The translations under genes and the position numbers were made by a program. A DNA stretch of 64,000 nucleotides from RHKX01 sp963823275 (GTDB lineage: Bacteria; Actinomycetota; Thermoleophilia; Solirubrobacterales; 70-9): contig CAWGKW010000001.1 in assembly GCA_963823275.1 (NCBI GenBank), forward strand, positions 868,001 to 932,000, written 5' to 3'. Positions within the stretch are counted from its first letter, which is position 1, and the number at the start of each line of letters is the position of its first letter. Shown piece by piece: positions 42,252 to 50,159 of this stretch. Under the pieces are notes generated by a model. It was not told where the DNA came from and made no database searches. It worked only from the letters and a program-made list of their open reading frames with translations.

Positions 42252-42987
42252 GTCGATCAGCTCGCCGAGCTGATCGAGCGCTCGCGCAGCACCGTGGCAC
42301 TGACCGGTGCGGGGATCTCGGTTCCATCCGGGATCCCGGACTTCCGCACCCCGGGTGAGGGCATCTGGGAGGACGTCGATCCCTTCGAGGTGGCCTCGAT
42401 CGAAGCGTTCAATAGCAACCCGAAGCGCTTCTGGGACTTCTACCGCCCTCGCTTCAGCATGCTCGGGGACAAGGTTCCGAACGCCGCGCATGATGCCCTG
42501 GCGGCGCTGGAAGAGCGGCGGATGCTGGACGCTGTGATCACCCAGAACATCGACCGGCTGCACCGGGCCGCCGGGACCCGCCAGTTGATCGAGGTGCACG
42601 GGTCGATCGCCACCTCGAGCTGTGTGGGCTGTGGAGTCACCTACGACCTCGAGCGCGTAAGCGGCCTGTTCGATGCCGACGGCGTGGCGATCTGCTCTGA
42701 ATGCTCGGGCAACGTCAAGCCGGACGTGATCCTCTTCGGCGAGATGCTCCCGGCCGCGGCCATCGAGCGCGCTCGCTGCGCTCGCCCAGTCAGCCGACCT
42801 GATGATCTGCATCGGATCCTCGCTCGAGGTATTCCCGGCCGCCGGGCTGCCCGAGCTGACGCTCGCCCACGGCGGGGACGTCGCCCTGGTGACGATCGGC
42901 CCCACCTCCTACGACGACGATGCGATCCTGAAGCTCGACGGCGACGTCGCAGTCGAGCTTTCCGGGGTTCTGGCGGCTCTCGGATAG
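42252..42987 (+). CDS. Sirtuin (Sir2-family NAD-dependent deacylase), frame broken, start unresolved
   Basis: GAGISVPSGIPDFR (NAD site), TQNIDRLH, VHGS (catalytic His) and two Cys pairs, CVGC and CSEC, for zinc: class III/U-type sirtuin. Near 42785 the frame shifts; the tail ADLMICIGSSLEVFPAAGLPEL continues in another frame. No ATG, GTG or TTG precedes the first helix in frame; the earliest, GTG 42294, would cut the N-terminal helix. It could reverse lysine acylation on acyl-CoA enzymes, including the upstream fusion enzyme, 30 bp away. Confidence 0.75.
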
Positions 42988-43026
42988 TCCCTCCGCGGGG
43001 CAGCGGTCCGTTGCCCGGCCGTAGCC

Positions 43027-43873
43027 TCAGTCGCGGGCGCGCCGCCGCATCACGGCCTCCGCCGCGCGCAGGGCGGACGCGATGGCGGCGGGATCCGGGT
43101 CGGTTCCTGCGAGCATCGCTCGCCGCGCCTCCGCAGCCGTTCGCGAGGCTTCGGAAAGATCGCCGTCAACCTGAGGACCCTGTGCCACCAGCGCCTCGAG
43201 CCCGGCGTGGAGCCCCAAGGCTGCCGCGCTGACCCTGCCGGCATCGAGGTCTCCGCGGGCATGAACGATCAGATCCTCGTAGGCGCCGACGCTCTCCCGC
43301 CCACCCAGTACCGCTGCGATCCTCTCCTGCGGCCTGAGCGCCTCGTAGTCACGTCGGATCAGCTTCCGGGTCTCCTGGCTGGGAAGCTCGTTGGCACGGC
43401 GCCAGCGGCCGTCGGCGACCTCGTCGCCGGTTCCGTAGCCGAAGCGAACGGCCACGGCACGACCCGGGTCGACATCGGCGATATAGGGGTCTCCGGCCGC
43501 GGTCCGGTGGGCATGGATCAGCCGATTGATCTGGATCGCGGCCTCGCGGGCTAGGCGACCCCAGATCTCACCGTCGGAGCAGACCTGTTCGCAGCCACGC
43601 ATCCGCCGCTGCCTCGTCTGCGAACGGCCGTGGGCGTACGAGGGTCGCGCGGGTCAGGGGGAGTGGGGTGGGGGCCGGGTCGCCCTCCAGCGCCTGGATC
43701 CTGCCTCGGCGCAGCTTCGAGCGCGCGCGGGGTGCACCGAGGGTGGTCATCACGAGGACGTCGGGCTCGACGTCGGCATCGCCCTCGGGTCGCAGCAGGT
43801 AGCGACCGTCGCCGGGGCCCAGCCTGCCGGGAAGATCGAGTTGGGCGAACGGGAGTAGCGGTGGAGTTGCCAG
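43027..43873 (-). CDS. Conserved actinobacterial hypothetical (one frameshift, CTG start suspected)
   Basis: About 280 aa when two frames are joined near 43600. Front part: ATPPLLPFAQLDLPGRLGPGDGRYLLRPEG; rear: RAVAVRFGYGTGDEVADGRW then LRPQERIAAVLGGRE. Proteins of this pattern are widespread in Solirubrobacterales and unnamed. No ATG/GTG/TTG exists in frame ahead of the conserved start; an in-frame TAA lies just upstream and CTG (43873-43871) is the only plausible start. The 16-bp gap to the wall-hydrolase gene suggests one operon. Confidence 0.6.
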
Positions 43874-43888
43874 GGGGCGACTCGGAAG

Positions 43889-46435
43889 TTACTCGCCGAT
43901 GTGGGCGTTACTCGCCCGGTCGCCCTTCTCGGCGGGGAGTGAGGCCTTCGAGGGCTTGACCGGGACCGTCGGCTGGTCGAGTTCGGAGATCCGGTCGAGC
44001 AGCTTGTCCCACTGGTCGGGCTTCAGCAGGCCGCTGATCGGTTGCCCTTCGCTGTCGGACCCGTCGGGCGAGTAACCGACGTGGATGTGGTCGTCGTGGT
44101 CGCCCATCGCGAAGGTCGGTCCACCGAGCTCCATCAGGGAGATGATCTGGGCGGGCACCATCGGGCCCTGCAACTTGAGCAGGTCGTTGATCACGGCCTC
44201 GGTGATCGAGCCGCGACCCTGGTTGCCGTAGATCGGAATCCCGTTGACGGCGGCGATATCGACGGCGTCGCCGGTCGAGTGGGCGCTCACGTTGCCCGAG
44301 GTCGTGAGGATGCTGTGACCGCATTTGAGCGAGGTGATCGTCAGGTCGAATCCGCGAGCGGACAGGTAGGAGAGGCTCGCCAGCACCCGACGGTCGATCT
44401 GACCGGAGGCGATGTCGTCGCGGCCGCATGAGTAGATCTCGATCCCGGGATCCGCGAGCACCTGCCGCTGGAGCTGCGACTTGGAGGCCAGCAGCACCTG
44501 GCCGACGGTGGCCTGGTCCTCGAACGGGTTCTTGCCGGCGGCCCGGTAGATCGCGGTCGCCTCGAGCAGCTTCCAGCCGTCGAGGATCGGCTTCGGGTCG
44601 ATCGTGTGAGAGCCGCGCCCGGCCGGAGTGATCTCGAAGTGGAGGTGGGTCGCCAGATCGGGGTCGGTCTGACCGACCTCACCGATGATCGTCCCGCCGA
44701 CGACCTTGGAGCCCTTGCGGAGCGGCGCGGTGTCCATCGTCTTGTCGTCGAAGCGGAGCACTCCGGAGAAGTAGGACTTGAACGTCTCATACCCGGGCAT
44801 CCCCTTGCCGAGGAGGTCGTCGACCTCGGTGCCGAGGCCGGCGTTGCCACCGTTGCCGGCGCGATTCGGGAGGGCGTAGAGCCGCTGGCGGCTGTCCTCG
44901 GTGTTGGTCGGCCCGGTGGCGTCCTCGACCTTGGCCGCCTCGCCGCCGCCCGAGTCGCCACTGCTCGTCTCGGGGGCCTTGGTCCCGTCGGACTCCGCCT
45001 CGTTGTGGAGTGTCGTCGACCGGGTCGTCTTGCTGGCCGACACCTTCGGCTTGGCGTCACCCTCGCCCGGGGTGATCAGATCGAAATCCTTGGAGGTGAG
45101 CTTGCGCTCCTCCGGAACCGGGATCGCCTTGGCGATCGCGCCGAGGCCGGCGTAGGTGTACTCGTTGCCGTAGGCGTCGCGGAGCACGATGAACCTGCCG
45201 AGTTCCTTGCTCTGCCCGAGCTTCGTGATCACGCCGTCGTTGACGGCGACGACCGGAGCGCCATCCTCGGAGTAGATGTCGATCCCGCGGCGGGTGGGGG
45301 AGTCGCTGATCACGTCGGCCACGTTGCCCGAGCCCTGCCCGGAGGTCGAGCGCCGCAGCGCCGCGCGCTCGGAGATGTCGTCGGCGTAGCGGGACTTGGC
45401 CGCGACCGGGAAGTGCGCCCCCTCGGTCAGGCCGGTCAACGAGTCGACCAGGCCGCTGGGAAGGTCGCCGTACTGCTTGGCGTAGAGCAGGACCTCGTCC
45501 ACGTACCAGTCGGCGTGGTTGTAGGCGAAGATCGCCTGGTAGAGGTCGGCCTCGCCGCCCGCCGCCTTGAGGTAGCGCGCCGCGGCGCAGATTGCGTCGA
45601 CGGGGTTGTAGGGATCCTTGCGGCCGTCGTTGTTGGCGTCGACTCCGTACATCTCCCAGGTCGCCGGCATGAATTGCATCCAGCCCTGGGCTCCCGCGGT
45701 CGAGACGTTGAGGTTGGTGCCGAAGGCGGTCTCGATCCGGTTGATCGATGCCAGGACCTCCCAGGGGATCCCGTACTGGGTTCCGCAGGCCTGGTAGATC
45801 GGAAGCAGAAACGGCGGGATCGAGAACTGGTCGATGACGAAGTTGGGTACGCCGATCGGAGCGGCGCCGGTGCTGCCGATCGTGATCGTCGGATTGTCGA
45901 GGGTCGGCGTGCCGTCGGGCCGGCGAATCTCGGGCGTGGGGATCGAATCCTCGGCCGCGCCGTCGGTCTGTTCCTCCTCGACCGTGAAGGTCTTCGAGTC
46001 CCCGTCGTCATCCTTGCCGCCGAAGGGATTCTTCGTACCCGGCAGGTCCCTGGGGTCGTCCTTGCCCGACGGGGCCTCCGTGGGATCGTCGCCGTTGGAG
46101 GTGGTGATGTCGCCGTCCGGGGTGGTTGGCGTCGTCGGGGTGGTCGGCGTCGTCGGGGTGGTCGGCGTCGTCGGGGTGGTGACCACAGGGTCAGTCTCAT
46201 CCGTATCTAGAGGGTTCTCGCAACCCTGGTCGCCGAGGTCGACCAGGCCGTCGCCGTCATCGTCGCGGAGGTTCGAGCATGCGGGGAGCACCTGACTCGT
46301 GTCGGCGCTGCCGCCGGGCACGTCGACGGTGACGCCGCTGCCGCCCAGCCCCTGGGCGCCGACAGCCCCGGCCGCGAGTACGGCCACGAGCACACCGAGT
46401 GCCAGCGATATGAATAGTCGGTTCCTCATTCCCAT
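43889..46435 (-). CDS. Multidomain secreted peptidoglycan hydrolase (SLT + M23-like + M15-like)
   Basis: 848 aa. Signal peptide ~1-27; a Ca-binding-like DDDGDGLVDLGDQGC (~58-72); (TTP)n linker ~86-106; lytic transglycosylase domain ~200-330 with catalytic Glu in NRIETAFG (E235) and GAQGWMQFMPATW; M23-like domain ~375-605 with GIDIYSEDGAPVVAV and HLHFE, but the first zinc ligand His is Arg (R382); C-terminal M15-like domain ~700-790 with SAHSTGDAVDI and DHIHVGY. It would cut glycan strands and possibly peptides. Few bacterial proteins join these three. A promoter with a dyad lies upstream. Confidence 0.83.
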   Translation of the reverse strand: MGMRNRLFISLALGVLVAVLAAGAVGAQGLGGSGVTVDVPGGSADTSQVLPACSNLRDDDGDGLVDLGDQGCENPLDTDETDPVVTTPTTPTTPTTPTTPTTPTTPDGDITTSNGDDPTEAPSGKDDPRDLPGTKNPFGGKDDDGDSKTFTVEEEQTDGAAEDSIPTPEIRRPDGTPTLDNPTITIGSTGAAPIGVPNFVIDQFSIPPFLLPIYQACGTQYGIPWEVLASINRIETAFGTNLNVSTAGAQGWMQFMPATWEMYGVDANNDGRKDPYNPVDAICAAARYLKAAGGEADLYQAIFAYNHADWYVDEVLLYAKQYGDLPSGLVDSLTGLTEGAHFPVAAKSRYADDISERAALRRSTSGQGSGNVADVISDSPTRRGIDIYSEDGAPVVAVNDGVITKLGQSKELGRFIVLRDAYGNEYTYAGLGAIAKAIPVPEERKLTSKDFDLITPGEGDAKPKVSASKTTRSTTLHNEAESDGTKAPETSSGDSGGGEAAKVEDATGPTNTEDSRQRLYALPNRAGNGGNAGLGTEVDDLLGKGMPGYETFKSYFSGVLRFDDKTMDTAPLRKGSKVVGGTIIGEVGQTDPDLATHLHFEITPAGRGSHTIDPKPILDGWKLLEATAIYRAAGKNPFEDQATVGQVLLASKSQLQRQVLADPGIEIYSCGRDDIASGQIDRRVLASLSYLSARGFDLTITSLKCGHSILTTSGNVSAHSTGDAVDIAAVNGIPIYGNQGRGSITEAVINDLLKLQGPMVPAQIISLMELGGPTFAMGDHDDHIHVGYSPDGSDSEGQPISGLLKPDQWDKLLDRISELDQPTVPVKPSKASLPAEKGDRASNAHIGE

Positions 46436-46501
46436 GCACCCTTGTCTTCAGACTCGCTCAGCCCTGCCCGCTGATCGCCGACCTCTCCAAGAGCAGACCG
46501 A

Positions 46502-46530
46502 AACCTATCCGTCTGACCAGACGAATGCAA
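46502..46530 (-). promoter_or_regulatory. Promoter with spacer dyad ahead of the wall-hydrolase gene
   Basis: Minus strand: TTGCAT (from 46530), 17 nt, TAGGTT (to 46502). The spacer contains the perfect dyad CGTCTG-AC-CAGACG (46510-46523), well placed for a repressor. Expected leader ~60 nt. Confidence 0.5.
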
Positions 46531-46749
46531 CGGACAAGGGTGGCCCGTAACTGGGCGCCCATTCAGGACGCACTTGGTTTCTCTCTGCCCCATCTCCAAA
46601 AGCAATCGGCAGCGACCTGCCAATCCTTGAAACTACAGGACCGAAACGGGCCCGGAGTTGCGATTGGGATACCGTCACCCCATGGACGAACTGCATCGGC
46701 GGCAGCTTTGAGTGAGGAAGCGCCCGGAATCCGCTCTCGCGGGGAGGAG
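46531..46749. other. Gene-free stretch between wall hydrolase and phasin-like gene
   Basis: No protein-like frame before the conserved start at 46750. A short hairpin GGCAG-CGAC-CTGCC lies at 46608-46621. I looked for a cyclic-di-AMP riboswitch, common ahead of actinobacterial wall-hydrolase genes, and found no convincing match. Confidence 0.45.
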
Positions 46750-46986
46750 ATGATCGGGGATCTCGCCCAGACGCTGCTCGAGAACCCGCTGTTCAGCCAG
46801 GCGCTCGGCAAGGCCCTCGGGGCGGGCGAGCGGGCGGCCGGCGCGCAACGGGCCGCGCTCAACGCGATCGACGTGCCCAGCTCGGGGGATCTGGAGCGGC
46901 TGAGCCGCAGGGTCCGGGCCCTGTCGGACCGCGTCGAGGCCCTGGAGGACGAGTTGGATCGCCTGCGCCGAGAGCAGCCGAAGTAG
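46750..46986 (+). CDS. Small phasin-like coiled-coil protein (1)
   Basis: 78 aa from ATG 46750 with ribosome site GGGGAGGAG. Amphipathic helix (IGDLAQTLLENPLFSQALGKALG), a short linker with NAIDVPSSGDLERL, then a C-terminal coiled coil (RRVRALSDRVEALEDELDRL). Pattern is that of phasin/PhaF-like or helper proteins common in Thermoleophilia. An in-frame TTG at 46708 would add 14 residues. Function not established. Confidence 0.65.
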   Translation: MIGDLAQTLLENPLFSQALGKALGAGERAAGAQRAALNAIDVPSSGDLERLSRRVRALSDRVEALEDELDRLRREQPK

Positions 46987-46995
46987 GGCTCAGCC

Positions 46996-47661
46996 TCAAC
47001 TCGAGACTGATACTTCGCTCAGCGCGGTCACGGCGACATCGGCCAGCCTCAGGACGGCGGCCTCCAGGGGGTCGTCGTGCAGTCGACGACCGTCGACGCT
47101 GCGAATCACGAGTGCCGCGGCCGCGGGGACGCCCTCGCGGCGGCAGAGCGACAACACCGCAGCGGTCTGCAGGTCTCGCAGGCCGACCGGTCCGCCGGCG
47201 TCGATCAGGTCGCAGCTGCTCAGCGTCGTCGGCGAGACTCCCGCCCCCGCGGCGAGCGATGCGGTCAGCGCCCGGTCGGTGGGCAGTGCCTCGCCTTCGG
47301 CGACTCCGAGGGCCCGAGAGGTGCCGTCCCCGGCGATCGCGGCTTCGAGCACCACCGTCGATCCGAGTGCCGAGTCGCCGCCGGCTGCCGAACAGGTACC
47401 GATCCGGATCAACCGCCCGACGCCGAGCTCGATCGCCTCGGCGAGCACCGCGACGGCGCTCGGCCCGCCGATCCCCGTGGCCTGGACGGTCAGGGCCGTG
47501 CCCGCGCGGGTCTCGCCGAAGTAACCCCAGAGCCCCCGATTGTGGTTGCTGATCCGCGGTTGAACCATCAGGTGCTGAGCGATCGCCAGCGCGCGCGCCG
47601 GGTCGCCGCAGATCACCGCGTCGGCTGCGGTGGGGGCGCTGGGTCTCAGGTAGAAGGGCAT
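46996..47661 (-). CDS. PNP/UDP-family nucleoside phosphorylase (DeoD/Udp-like)
   Basis: 221 aa. Phosphate site GDPARA near the N-terminus, then TGIGGPSAVAVLAEAIELG and RLIRIGTCSA, both classic for hexameric PNP/uridine phosphorylases. The usual C-terminal MEE-x-A segment is weak (DLQTAAVLSLCRREGV), so specificity is unclear. It cleaves a nucleoside with phosphate in salvage. It is the second phosphorylase in the window, from a different subfamily than 6408-7127. Confidence 0.78.
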   Translation of the reverse strand: MPFYLRPSAPTAADAVICGDPARALAIAQHLMVQPRISNHNRGLWGYFGETRAGTALTVQATGIGGPSAVAVLAEAIELGVGRLIRIGTCSAAGGDSALGSTVVLEAAIAGDGTSRALGVAEGEALPTDRALTASLAAGAGVSPTTLSSCDLIDAGGPVGLRDLQTAAVLSLCRREGVPAAAALVIRSVDGRRLHDDPLEAAVLRLADVAVTALSEVSVSS

Positions 47662-47735
47662 CGAGGGGAGATCGCACGATAGTCGCGGCCCGACGGGACG
47701 GGAACGAGCCGTCCAGGCGCTCTAAGCTTGGGGGG

Positions 47736-48173
47736 ATGAGCGAAGCGGAATCAGACGGGCCTGCGACCCCGGAGCCGACCGGTGCGTCCGGGGCCGAGGG
47801 CGTCGGGGACGCGCTGCGAAACGCGGTTGAGCGAACGCTGACGGCGACCGCCGGCTCGGCCACGGAGACCCGCGATCGCGCGCAGGGATTACTCGACGAC
47901 GTCGTTCGCCGGGGCCAGGGAGCCCGCGAGCGCGTCGCCCGTCGCGGCGAGGAGGCGACGGCCCGCCTTGCGGAGGCGATCGGAGAGCTGCGCGCCGCCG
48001 ACGGCGAGGACCTCGAGCAGATGGCGGCGAGGCTTGCGGGCGTCGAGAGCCGCCTCAGCGCCGTGGAGGCACAGATCGAAGGGATGGGGGCTCCGGGGGC
48101 TGATGCTGACCCTCAAGTGGAGGCTGATGGAACAACCGCCGATCGCCCTGATCAGCGGGATCCCGAGGCGTAG
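47736..48173 (+). CDS. Phasin-like alanine-rich helical protein (2)
   Basis: 145 aa. Residues ~25-75 form one long amphipathic helix (ALRNAVERTLTATAGSATETRDRAQGLLDDVVRRG), followed by a second helix/coiled coil. Both ends are acidic and disordered. This resembles phasins and PHA-granule or membrane-associated helical proteins. TAAGCT (47723-47728) ends 7 nt before ATG. The next gene starts one base after its stop. Confidence 0.62.
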   Translation: MSEAESDGPATPEPTGASGAEGVGDALRNAVERTLTATAGSATETRDRAQGLLDDVVRRGQGARERVARRGEEATARLAEAIGELRAADGEDLEQMAARLAGVESRLSAVEAQIEGMGAPGADADPQVEADGTTADRPDQRDPEA

Positions 48174-49196
48174 GTGGCCGCCGGCCGCCGGATACTGATC
48201 GCCGGAATCGGCACCCATTGGGGAACCGAACTGGCGCTTCGTCTCGAGCGCGACGATCGTGTGGATCAGGTGATCGGCATCGACACGACCCCTCCTCTGG
48301 TTGAGCTCGAGCACACCGAGTTTCTCGACGCCGACATCCGCAGCCCGCTGATCGCGCGACTGCTTCCCACGACCGCCGCCGACACCCTCGTGCACGCCGG
48401 GATCCTCTGGTATCCCGAGCCCGGCAAGCCCGCCCGAGTCCTGCACGACATCAACGTGATCGGAACCCTTCAGCTCCTGGCCGCCTGTGAACGCATGCCC
48501 ACGCTGGAGCGTGTCGTAGTGCGCGGCTCAGCGGCCATCTACGGCTGCGAGCCCACCGGCCCCTCCTTCTTCAAGGAGTCGATGGCGAGCGAGTTTCCGC
48601 TTCGCACCCGCTTTCAACGAGACATCGGTGAGCTCGAGAGCTACTTCGAGAACTTCGCCCGCCGGCACAGCCGTCTGACCTGTTGCATGCTCCGCTACCA
48701 GCCGGAGATCGGGCCGGGCCTGGACGCACCCCTGTCGAATTACCTGTCGCTGCCGGTCGTGCCGACGCAACTCGGCTTCGACCCGCGCCTGCAGCTCATC
48801 CATGCCGAGGACGCAACAGGTGCCCTGATTGCGGCGACGATGGCCCCCGTTCGCGGCCCCGTCAACGTCGCCCCGAGCGGCTCGATCTCGCTCGCGCGCG
48901 CACTGCGGCTGATCAATCGGCCCCAGATGCCGATCCCCCACCAGCTCTTCGGCCCCGCGATGTCGCGGCTCGGCGAGCGGCTCGGCGCCGGCAGCCTCTA
49001 CGGCGACGCGGTTCGGCTGTTGCGATACGGGCGCGGTGTCGACAACACGAGGTTGCGGGTCGAGCTCGGTTACGAGCCGACCTACGACGCCGTCTCGGCC
49101 ATTCGCGATTTCGCCGCCGCCGACCGCGGGATGCGCTTGGTTCCCAGGCCGGGCATCGGCTCGGTCCTGGACCGCCTGGCCGGGTCCACGCGATGA
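48174..49196 (+). CDS. NAD-dependent epimerase/dehydratase (extended SDR)
   Basis: 340 aa from GTG. The N-terminal Rossmann motif is GIGTHWG, a modified GxxGxxG, followed by acidic IGIDTT at the ribose site. SAAIYG carries the Ser; the usual YxxxK is not clear (RFQRDIGELESYFENF), so catalysis may be lost or altered. The end overlaps the acyltransferase gene by 4 bp (ATGA). An SDR next to such an acyltransferase is a conserved actinobacterial pair, for example Rv0501-Rv0502 in Mycobacterium. Confidence 0.77.
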   Translation: MAAGRRILIAGIGTHWGTELALRLERDDRVDQVIGIDTTPPLVELEHTEFLDADIRSPLIARLLPTTAADTLVHAGILWYPEPGKPARVLHDINVIGTLQLLAACERMPTLERVVVRGSAAIYGCEPTGPSFFKESMASEFPLRTRFQRDIGELESYFENFARRHSRLTCCMLRYQPEIGPGLDAPLSNYLSLPVVPTQLGFDPRLQLIHAEDATGALIAATMAPVRGPVNVAPSGSISLARALRLINRPQMPIPHQLFGPAMSRLGERLGAGSLYGDAVRLLRYGRGVDNTRLRVELGYEPTYDAVSAIRDFAAADRGMRLVPRPGIGSVLDRLAGSTR

Positions 49197-50155
49197 CCGC
49201 CGCGACCCGATCGGCCTCGACCTCCATTCCCGAGATCGGCGTCCGCTTCCTGCGCGGGGTCAGGACCGCCGTCGACGAGGGCCTCGACCCGGTCGCGGCC
49301 GCGGAGGCGGCATCCGCGGATCTGCCGAAGTCCCTGCGTGACTCGATCGATCGAATGGCGCGACGGATGCGGGGCGAATACCACGAGGACGAGTGGGGCT
49401 TCGACGAGGAGTTCGCCGAGGCTGCGTATCCGTTCTTCGAGCTCCTCTACGACCAATGGTGGCGGGTCGACGCGACCGGGCTCGCGAACGTCCCCGCCCA
49501 CGGGCGGGCGATGCTCGTCTCCAACCACGCGGGCGCGATCTTCCCCTTCGACGCATCGATGATCACCGGCGCGATCATGAAGGAGCATCCACTGCCTCGA
49601 TGGCCGCGTTTCATGGTCCTCGACTGGGCCTTCTCGCTGCCGTTTCTGTCGGCGTTCATGCGCAAGGTCGGAGGCGTCCCCGCGAGCCCGTTCAACGCCA
49701 CCCGGATCCTCGAGAGCGACGGGCTGATGATGGTCTTCCCGGAGGGTGTCAAGGGCACCGGGAAGCCCTTCTCCGAGCGCTACCGGCTCCAGCGTTTCGG
49801 TCGCGGGGGTTTCGTCGAGGTCGCCCTTCAGACGGGCTCGCCGATCGTTCCGATCGCGGTCGTGGGCTCCGAGGAGATCTACCCGAAGATCGCCGACAGC
49901 TCGATGCTCGCGCGGGCGATCGGGGCACCCTATGCTCCGATCACGCCGACGTTCCCGTGGCTCGGTCCCCTGGGCCTGATCCCCCTTCCCTCGAAATGGC
50001 GGATCGAGTTCTGCGAGCCGATCGATGTCTCCGGTCATGGCCCCGAGGCCGCCGAGGACCGGCAGCTCGTCTTCGAGATCTCCGAGCAGGTGCGGGAGAC
50101 GATCCAGCAGAAGCTCTACGAGAACCTGGTCAAGCGCGGTTCGGCGTTCGTCTGA
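49193..50155 (+). CDS. Lysophospholipid acyltransferase (PlsC-like)
   Basis: 320 aa. Acyltransferase motif I reads SNHAGAIFPFDASMI (His present; Asp eight residues further on, an actinobacterial variant of H-x4-D). Motif III is FPEGVKG, and VPIAVVG follows. No strong membrane helix at the N-terminus; a ~90-residue helical extension precedes the core. It probably acylates a glycerophosphate lipid at the membrane. Coupled to the preceding SDR by an ATGA overlap. Confidence 0.83.
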   Translation: MTAATRSASTSIPEIGVRFLRGVRTAVDEGLDPVAAAEAASADLPKSLRDSIDRMARRMRGEYHEDEWGFDEEFAEAAYPFFELLYDQWWRVDATGLANVPAHGRAMLVSNHAGAIFPFDASMITGAIMKEHPLPRWPRFMVLDWAFSLPFLSAFMRKVGGVPASPFNATRILESDGLMMVFPEGVKGTGKPFSERYRLQRFGRGGFVEVALQTGSPIVPIAVVGSEEIYPKIADSSMLARAIGAPYAPITPTFPWLGPLGLIPLPSKWRIEFCEPIDVSGHGPEAAEDRQLVFEISEQVRETIQQKLYENLVKRGSAFV

Positions 50156-50159
50156 GCCG

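Noticed and set aside
46436..46749. Cyclic-di-AMP (ydaO) riboswitch ahead of the wall-hydrolase gene
   Set aside because: Context fits, but the conserved ydaO sequence blocks could not be found on the minus strand; the predicted leader is only ~60 nt.
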